Shown one piece after another: positions 56,110 to 64,000 of a stretch of 64,000 bases of DNA. Position numbers and translations under genes: made by a program. Every line of letters begins with the position of its first letter. The stretch's first letter is position 1. Below the pieces are notes generated by a model that did not search any database, was not told where the DNA came from, and saw nothing but the letters and a program-made list of their open reading frames with translations. This stretch comes from Eonycteris spelaea (Eukaryota; Chordata; Mammalia; Chiroptera; Pteropodidae): assembly GCA_003508835.1 (NCBI GenBank), contig PUFA01000072.1:4128501-4192500 (forward strand), in the 5' to 3' direction.

Positions 56110-59100
56110 GAGAGGGATTGGAGAGTCAAGATGGCAGACTAGGTAAAAGCGGCATTCACCTCCTCTCAGGTCTGCATTGAAATGATAACCAAATTATGAA
56201 ACCATCAACGTGGAGAATCACCTGAAGCTCAGTTGATCATAATACGTGTGTCTGATAATATAAAGGAACTATGTCGAAGCCAGGCAAAGTCGTAAATGGG
56301 GTTGTACCTGCACCTAGAGATGCAGAGCCTCCACTGCCCCCCGAAAGAGAGAAGGGTTCTAGCTCCATATGGGGCTCCCTGTCCCAGGATCACAGCCCAA
56401 AGAAGAAGAGTTTCCAAAAAATCTAACTGCAAAAATTGGAGGGGATTCTGGCTGTCTGGGAGAAACGAAAGGAGACCGAAATCCCAGATTCCCCTTTAAA
56501 GGGCCCACGCACAGGCTCTCTCACCTGTGGACACACACTTGGGGCACCAGTGGTGGGATGGAGGCTCAGGCAAGATTCATACGGGGAAAGACGGCATTAC
56601 CCAGCGCCAGATCGAGGGCTGGACAGTCAGCCACCATTGTGCCTTAGTCAGAGGGCCCTCCTATGGGGCAGTCTACAGACCAGCTCGAGCTTGCCACTGC
56701 AGATCCCTCCCCCTGCATGGCCAATTCAGAAGCTGCACTGGCCTGGGGAGATGGCCCACCCTACCCGGCCCACCCTACCCCTTTCCAGGGCCAGGCATCC
56801 TGCACAGGCAACAGACCTCGGGCTAGCACAGTGAGTGCATTTCAGGGAAACCAGCTGTGGGCAGACCACTGCTGCCTGAATGGGCTGCAGTATCGCTTGG
56901 GGAGCGCAGGGGTCTGTGGCACCGCTGCAGACAGCAGCTGGTCTCACCGTGACGTGTGACTACTGCGAGGACGCATGGGCACAGAAGTTGCAGCAAAACT
57001 GAGGCGGTATTGGCTCGATGGCCCTCGTTTCCCTGAATCCTGCCCCCCAATCTACAAAGTGCCCACAGCCAATTCACAGGAAGCCGCCCCTCCCCTGCCC
57101 CTAGTTAGGGTGGTGCATTCTTCACAGTCAACAGACCGTGGCTAGCACAGTGAGCACATTTTAAGGAAAACAGTGATGGGTAGATCACTGCTGACAGCTT
57201 GAGATACAATATTGCTTGGGCAGATCGCAGGGGTTTGTGGGCCCATCCCAGATGGCAGTAGGTCTCAGAGTGATATGTGACTTTTGTGTGAGCCCACGGT
57301 CCCAGAGCTGGCAGCAAATCTGGTGTTGCATAGGCGTGATGGCCCCTGCCTCACTGAGATGCTACCCCACCTAACCCATAAATTACCTGTGGCGAGCTTG
57401 CTCTTGGGCAACCCAGTCGCATCCTGTGCTTTCCTTGGGACACAAATTCAACAGCAAACAACAACACTTAGTTTGTGTGGCCCATGCAAAGCCCATGCAT
57501 CTGGGAGAAGCTGTCAGTGGCGGGCCACAAACCCATGCCCACAAGCTTCAGTAATTTTGAACAGATCACAGATGTTTGCAGGCCAGAGGTGGGCAGCCTG
57601 CTGTTTCATTTGTGGCATGCTTTGTTTTGATCTGAGACTTGTACAGGGAGCCATAGAGACAGCACTGGCATGTAAACTGACATTGTAGTGGCAGGGGGAA
57701 ATTTGTTCAATATATCCAGGTGACTCCCTGGGTCCCTGCACCAACCAACATATATATTACCAGAGGCTCTTCTGATTGTGGAGTCTTATGGGCAACAGAC
57801 AAGCAGCCAGAGGCCTTAAGAAGCACTGGACCTTCCGCTAAACCAGCCCAGGCCCTGACACTGGGGGTAACTGGACCATGGCCTACAGCATTGTCTCTTC
57901 CATTTACCTATAGATCCAGCATAGGCAGCGACCACCTGAGAATAGCTCTGTAGCTTCCACCAGGTAGCCCCAAGCAATCAAAGGCAATGGCTGACCTTGG
58001 CCTACTGGAGAGCCCTTCCCAAGGGGCCACCAAACCAACGTACCTGCAGGCTGGCGTTAGATCACCACAGAGCAACTCCTGACTGCTCCATAAGTGGTAC
58101 ACACAAAGGGCAGTCTCAACAAAGACACAAGCCTGCGAGGGCAAACCCACTCGGTGGGATCAGCCCCCTGCGCAGTAACTTCTACCCTGGGGGAGCAGCC
58201 AGTTCCCACAATGAGTGAGTCTAAGCGTTAATCCCATCCACTGATGTACTAGCACCAATAAAGGCTTAGCTACAGCAGCAGATCACACACAACCCACACG
58301 AAGATTGCATCCTGAGCCCTGGCACAGGTGATCAGGAAGCGTGTGCCACTGGGACACACAGGACACCTTCCACGTGAGGCCATCTGGCCTAGGCTGAGAA
58401 ATGAAACAAATCTTCCTAACACATAGACATGAACAAAGAGAGGCTCATGAAATGAGAAAAACACAGCATGCCCCAAATGAAACAGCGGGAGAAAACTCCG
58501 GAAAATAAGCTAAATGAAATGAAGACAAGCAAATGGAGGCAAGACAGAAATCAAAATAATGATTACAAGGATGCTCAATGAACTGAGGGGGAGAATGGAT
58601 GAGCTCAATGAGACCTCAACAGAAAGGTAGCAAGCATAAAAAAGGACATAGAAACCATTAAAAAGACCCAGACAGAAATGAAGAATACAGTAACTGAAAC
58701 GAAGAATACCCTAGAAGGATTCAACAGTAGACTGGATGAAGAAGAAGATTAAATCACTGAACTGGAAGACAAAATAGCAGAAAACACCCCATTAGAACAG
58801 TAAAAAGAAAAAAGAATTTGAAAAAATGAGGATAATTTAAGAGACCTCTGGGGCAACATGACACAAATTAATATCTGCATCATAGGAGTACCAGAAGGAG
58901 AAGAGAAAGTGCAAGGGATTGAGAATCTATTTGCAGAAATAATGACAGCAAACTTCCCTAACCTGGCAAAGGAATTCGACATACAAATAGGAAGCACAAA
59001 GAGTCCCAAAGAAGAGGAGTTCAAACAGATCCACACCAAGACACAACATAATTAAAACGCCAAAGGTCAAAGACAAAGAGAGAATCTTAAAAGCAGCAAG

Positions 59101-61190
59101 AGAAATGCAGCTGCTTACTTACAAGGTACCCTCACAAGAATGTCTGCTGATTTTTCAAAAGAAACTTTACCGATCAGAAGAGACTGGCAGGAAATATCTG
59201 AAGTTGGAAAAAACAAGAATCTACAACCACAAATACTCTACCCAGCAAGGCTTTCAATTAAAATAGAAGGTGAGAAAAAGAGCTTCCCAATGAATTCAAT
59301 GAAGTAGCAGGATACAAAATTAATATTTGGAAGTCAGTTGCATTTTTATACGCCAATGACGAACTTTCAGAAAGAGAAATTAAGATCATAATTTTGTTTA
59401 TACAATTGCATTGAAAATAATAAAATACTTAGGATTCAAATTAACCAAGGAGGTAAAACATGTTCTCAGAAAATTGTCATTGAAAAAAAAAAACTGAAGA
59501 AGATACAAATAAATGAAAGCTTATACAGTGTTCATGGGTAGGAAGAATCAACATCATTAAAGTGGCCATACTACCCAAAGCAATCTATAGATTCAATGCA
59601 ATCCCTATCAAAATACCAATGGCATTTTTCAGAGAGCTAGAACAAATAATCGTAAAATTTATATGAAACCATAAAAAATCCTGAATAGCCATGGCAATCT
59701 TGAGAAGGAAGAATAAAATTGGAGGTATCACACTACCCAATATTAAACTATACTGCAAGGCTACAGTAATCGAAACAGCATGGTACTGGCATAAAAAACA
59801 GATGCATTACTCAATAGAACAGAATAGAGGGCGCAGACATAAATCCATTTCTATATGCTCATTTAATATATGACAAAGGGGGCGAGAATATACAATGGGA
59901 TAAAGACAGCCTCTTCAATAAATAGTGTTGGGAAAACTGGACAGGTACATGTGAAAAATGAAACTGGACCCCTGTCTTATACTGTATACAAGAATGGACT
60001 CAAAATAGATAAAGACTTTAATGAAAGACCTGAAACAGTAAAACTTCTAGAAGAAAACAGGAAGTAATCTCTGATATTGCTACTAGTAATTTCTTTTTAG
60101 ATATACCTCTCAGGTAAGAGAAACAAAAGAAAAAATAAACAAAAAAGTCTGCACTAAAAAGATTTTGCATAGCAAAGGAAGCCATTAACAAAATGAAAAG
60201 ACAATCTACTGAATGGGAGAAGATATTTGGTTATGATACATCTGAGAAAAGGTTAATATCCAAAGTATATAAAGAACTTATACAACTCAATGACAAACAA
60301 ACAACAATTAAAAAAATGGCCAGAAGACCTGAATAGACGTTTCTCCAAAGAGGAAATACAGATGGCCAATAGACATATGAAAAGATGCTTGAGGTCACTA
60401 ATCATCAGAGAAATGCAAATTAAAACCACAATGAGATATCGCTTCACATCTGTCAAAATGGCTATCATCAATAAACCAAAGAACAGAAAGTATTGGTGAG
60501 GATATGGAGGGAAGGGAACCCTCATACACTGTTGGTAGGATTGCAAATTGGTACAGCTACTCTGGAAAACAGTCTGGAGGTTCTTCAAAAAATTAAAAGT
60601 GGATCTACCTTTTGACTCAGCAATTGCACTTCTGAGTATTTATCCAAATAAAACCAAAACAATAATCGTTAAGATCTATGCATCCTTATATTCATGACAG
60701 CACAATTTACAATGGCCAAGATATGGGAGCAATCTGAATGCCCATCAACAGATGATTGGATTAAAAAATCATTGTTCATATATACAATGAACTATTACCC
60801 AGCCATTAAAAAAATAAAATCCTACCATTTGCAATGACATGGATGGACCTAGAGGTGATTATGCTGAATGAAATAAGTCAGGCAGAGAAAGATATGTGCC
60901 ATATGATTTCACTTATATGGAGGATTTCACTTATAATATAGAGGACAATCTGGTGATGGGGTGGTGCTGGGAGAATAGGGTGATGACTTAAAGAAGTACA
61001 AATTAGTAGCTGATAGATGGTCATGGGGATGGGGAGCACGGCATAGGGAATGCAGTCAGCAGTAATGTAATGGCTATGGGTAGAGCCAGAGGGAAGATAG
61101 AGTAATCAGGGGGATTGTTTCATAAATTATATTAATGTCTAAGCAATGTACTGTACTCTTGAAACTAATAATAAAATAAAATGCAAAAAA
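56110..61190 (+). mobile_element. LINE-1 copy B, with 5' region, internally deleted
   Basis: It begins 'gagagtcaagatggcagact', a LINE-1 5' end. A GC-rich 5' untranslated region with about 320-bp tandem units follows (to about 57.8 kb), then ORF1-like sequence (about 58.4-59.25 kb, with premature stops). It jumps straight to distal ORF2 ('aagtagcaggatacaaaatt') and a 3' tail ending near 61190. Endonuclease and most of the reverse transcriptase are missing. Not mobile. Confidence 0.88.
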
Positions 61191-61379
61191 AAAGTGAGAA
61201 TTAAAAAAGGGTCCATTGGACCATGATGGTTAAAAAAATAAAGAACAGGAAGAGGGAGGCAGAAGAGGTAGTCAGAGTGATGGGAAGTCATAAGGACTCA
61301 ATCCATTGCTGGCTTTGAAGATGGAGGGGAAAGGGCATGAGCCAAGGAGTAGGGGCAGCCCCTAGAAGCTGTAAAGGCA

Positions 61380-61560
61380 AAAAAGAGATCCTCCCCTGCA
61401 GAAAGGAACGCAGCCCTGCCAACACCTTGATTTTAGTCCCGTGAGACCCACATCGCACTTCTTACCTTCAAACTGTAAGACAGTAAGTCTGTTTCATTTT
61501 AAGCCATTAAGTGTGTGGTCATTTGTTACAGCAGCAATAGAAAAGTAATACGGGAGCATA
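61380..61560 (+). repeat. MLT-type LTR 3' fragment
   Basis: 'gccctgccaacaccttgatt', 'ttaagccattaagtgtgtgg', 'tttgttacagcagcaataga' are the typical 3' end of MLT1/MLT2-like LTRs. Confidence 0.6.
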
Positions 61561-64000
61561 AAAGGAGTCTGATACCTGCATGGGGACTGGGAACAAGACA
61601 GAAGGAAATTCGGATGTCGTCTACGGCAAGGGCTTTAGGATAGAAATAGTTGCTGGAGGTTCCTTCTGTGATATGCTCATTTATGGGACACAGGAGGGCA
61701 TGCGTTTACGTTTAAAAATTATCTAGGAATGAACAAAAGGATTCAGAAGCTTTGTAGATGAGCTCCTGATACTAATGCATCAGAGAAGGCTGTGACAGTC
61801 CAGAGAACCGAACGGAACCCAACTGCGACATTTCAGATGAGGAAATCAACGCTGTGGTCAACCACGGCGTCTGAAGGGGTTAACTATGCTGCTGAGTGGG
61901 CCTCCTCTTTTTTTCTTTCTGTGGATTAATGAATATGCTGGAATTACTAATGAATGAAGAATAGTTAACGTGATCCAATTGTCATAATCGTGGCTATTTG
62001 TTTCTAACTGTTAAGACTGATTTTTTCCCCCTTGTACACCCTGATGCAAAGCAGGAGAAAAATACTCGTCACCATAGTAGTACAAACACTTAATTAGCTT
62101 AAACTGCTCTGAACAGGAAATCTAGCAAGAATAACTTGGCTACAAAAATCCAGTCACTTCCCATCAGATAGAATTCCTAGTATTCAGAGAATAAAGACCT
62201 ATGCAATAAATTAGATAAAAATTCTTACATATGTAGTTTGATGAAAATGGTCACTAAAAATATGGCCCCAAGTTTTCTTGGTTAAAATATTCTCAAGCCA
62301 GTTAAAACAATTCAAAACTCAGAAAAGTGTGCTCCTCCCCCCCCCCCCCCAACGCTTACAAATCCTTTGCAATAAAATTGAAAAAGAACAACAAAGAATA
62401 AGTAATTCTAATAACTTGGCAAATAGCTCATACTTACAAAAAGGTAACATAAAGTTATATTCTTTTAAATTTGTCCAATAGCCTATCAGATAATATATGC
62501 TATTTGTCCAAATATATTTAGTCATGGGGTAAAAAAAAAAAAAATTCTTAGTTCTCCGACTGATTATTTAGCTATACAATACAAAACACCCAGATGATTT
62601 CAAAAACCAAAACGACTCATTAATGACTTACTGCATTCAATAGTTTCTGTCCAAACATTTGGCATTTCTGTTTGAAGTTGGACTTTAGATTCCCAAATGC
62701 AAAACAAGCACGACTTTAGAGGTTAACTTACTCTCAGGAAAGCTGGAATAAGAATCTAGAAATAGTTCATCCACAGGTCTCTGCCCGTCCTGGAGAAGAA
62801 TTCACGTTCGTTTTGGGTCACTACTACATTGTGCTTTTAATTTCTTGTTTATTGTGAAGAGTTCCATTTTAGACTGATTTCCGAAAAGGATTATGGTCTG
62901 AATTCGGCTGGGCTGCCAACAACTCTGTGCTCACATCACATGGTGGCTTCTTTACAGTTTTCTGTTCCTTTGTCTCCCCGCCAATTCCTCGGCAGGGAGT
63001 GTGTAGTTGCAGATGGCTGGCTGGACATATCAAAACATTAGGAACCATCAAACCAAAAAGACTTTAGTCTTTCTTAATTAGTTTTTTTCATGCAAGACCC
63101 TAATGGGAGAGTTAACCCCCAAAACGATTTTTAAAAGAAAGATAAATAAAGAGACAGTTCAGAAAAGAACAGAACAGAGAGACGTGGTAGAGGCAGGAGG
63201 GAGATTAAAAAAAAAAAAAAAAGATAGCTGGAAGTATACCAATGAGGTCGGAAAGTAACTCAAAACCTTCCACTGAAATTTCGTTCTTAAAACCCAGATC
63301 TAGAAATATGGCAATGAAACACTGTGTTTGGTTTCAGGGTGAATAACTCTGAATTTCATCTGCATCTCAGCTGCATGGCGTGCCCACTCATCGCAGCATT
63401 TTTTGGGGGGGGGGTGCAAAATAGGTGTATCTTTAGAGCAATTTAATATCAAGTCACGTATACTCCCAAGACCTACAGGCTTGTTATTTCTGCAACAAGT
63501 CCCAGAAAACACACAAGTCTCTCTGTAGGTAACCACTGGGTTTTCGTATGTCCTCTTTTCCATATTGTTAAGGAACATTTTTAACAGGTAAGAGCTGCCA
63601 TTCTTTTTTGAGCACTTCACATAAGTCGAAGACAAGGCGTTCCAAAACTTCTTGTAATCATGACTTTGTCTTTAGCTTGCAGGCAGTAAGACTAAGTTCC
63701 TCTGCATCATAATTACTTCCTGAACATGCAACTGGAGGGGAAACAGTGAGCTCTGCATGCAATTCTTAAATCAAAAGACTCATCTGTGTCCCATTGTCCC
63801 TGCAAATCACGTGAAAGCTTCCTTACCTATTTCCCATTCCCTCAATATTTATTCAATCATGGCTCCTCGTTAGGTAATTATACGAGTCCACAAATTGCTC
63901 AGCAAGCAAAATAGAAACAGATTGAACTCATTAATGCATGAGATGGTCAAACCTAAAAAAAAAAAAAAAGACAGACTCCTGATTGTTTCTGTATGCTTGC
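61561..64000. other. upstream sequence, no exon assigned
   Basis: Expected to be upstream of ABCA9 toward the 3' end of ABCA6, but I recognise no ABCA6 exon. It contains homopolymer C or G runs near 62336-62350 and 63402-63413. A minus-strand frame at 63300-63635 has no recognisable domain. Confidence 0.4.

Noticed and set aside
56811..57770. Regularly spaced repeats considered as a CRISPR-like or satellite array
   Set aside because: The units are diverged 320-bp monomers inside a LINE-1 5' region in a mammalian genome.
56296..58218. Many open frames in both directions
   Set aside because: GC-rich LINE-1 5' region of copy B; not separate genes.
63300..63635. 111-residue minus-strand frame, considered as an ABCA6 exon
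   Set aside because: No ABCA motif and a homopolymer G run inside; no match to an ABCA C-terminus.

Overview
This is mammalian nuclear DNA: AT-rich, dense with old interspersed repeats (LINE-1, L2-like, MIR, MLT1-type LTR, hAT-Charlie and Tigger DNA transposons), with one large interrupted gene on the minus strand and GT-AG introns throughout. LINE-1 3' tails of the 'acacctgaaactaatat' type point to a laurasiatherian mammal. A 5S-rRNA-derived retroposed element in an intron fits what I recall of fruit-bat (Pteropodidae) SINEs, so a bat is my best guess. The species call is inference.

Gene layout: the gene is ABCA9, a full-length ABCA-subfamily ABC transporter of the ABCA5/6/8/9/10 cluster. 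I could place all 38 coding exons, from the start codon at 52465-52463 to the stop codon at 10992-10990. In human the neighbours are in tandem on the same strand, so 1-10,989 should be the ABCA9-to-ABCA8 intergenic stretch, and 52,472-64,000 the 5' untranslated/promoter side toward ABCA6. I recognised no exon of either neighbour here.

The main observation is that the ABCA9 reading frame is broken by seven separate one-base deletions, in coding exons 5, 6, 9, 12, 13, 19 and 23. Yet the start, stop, every splice junction and both nucleotide-binding domains are otherwise preserved. Observed exon lengths sum to 4,871 nt. Adding one base at each of the seven sites gives 4,878 nt (1,625 codons plus stop), essentially the human length as I recall it. 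Either the copy is a very young pseudogene or, as I think more likely from the uniform pattern, this is an uncorrected long-read assembly.

Other points of interest: a local GC/CpG-rich patch over the second nucleotide-binding-domain exons (15.84-16.23 kb) that suggests biased gene conversion among the tandem paralogues; a solo LTR with near-perfect target duplications in an intron (40,342-40,766); a retroposed 5S copy with target duplications (51,848-52,010); two LINE-1 copies that lack the same central portion, one with an internally inverted segment and the other with about 320-bp tandem monomers in its 5' region; and two Tigger copies bracketing coding exon 4. I found no bacterial, CRISPR or operon-like system.
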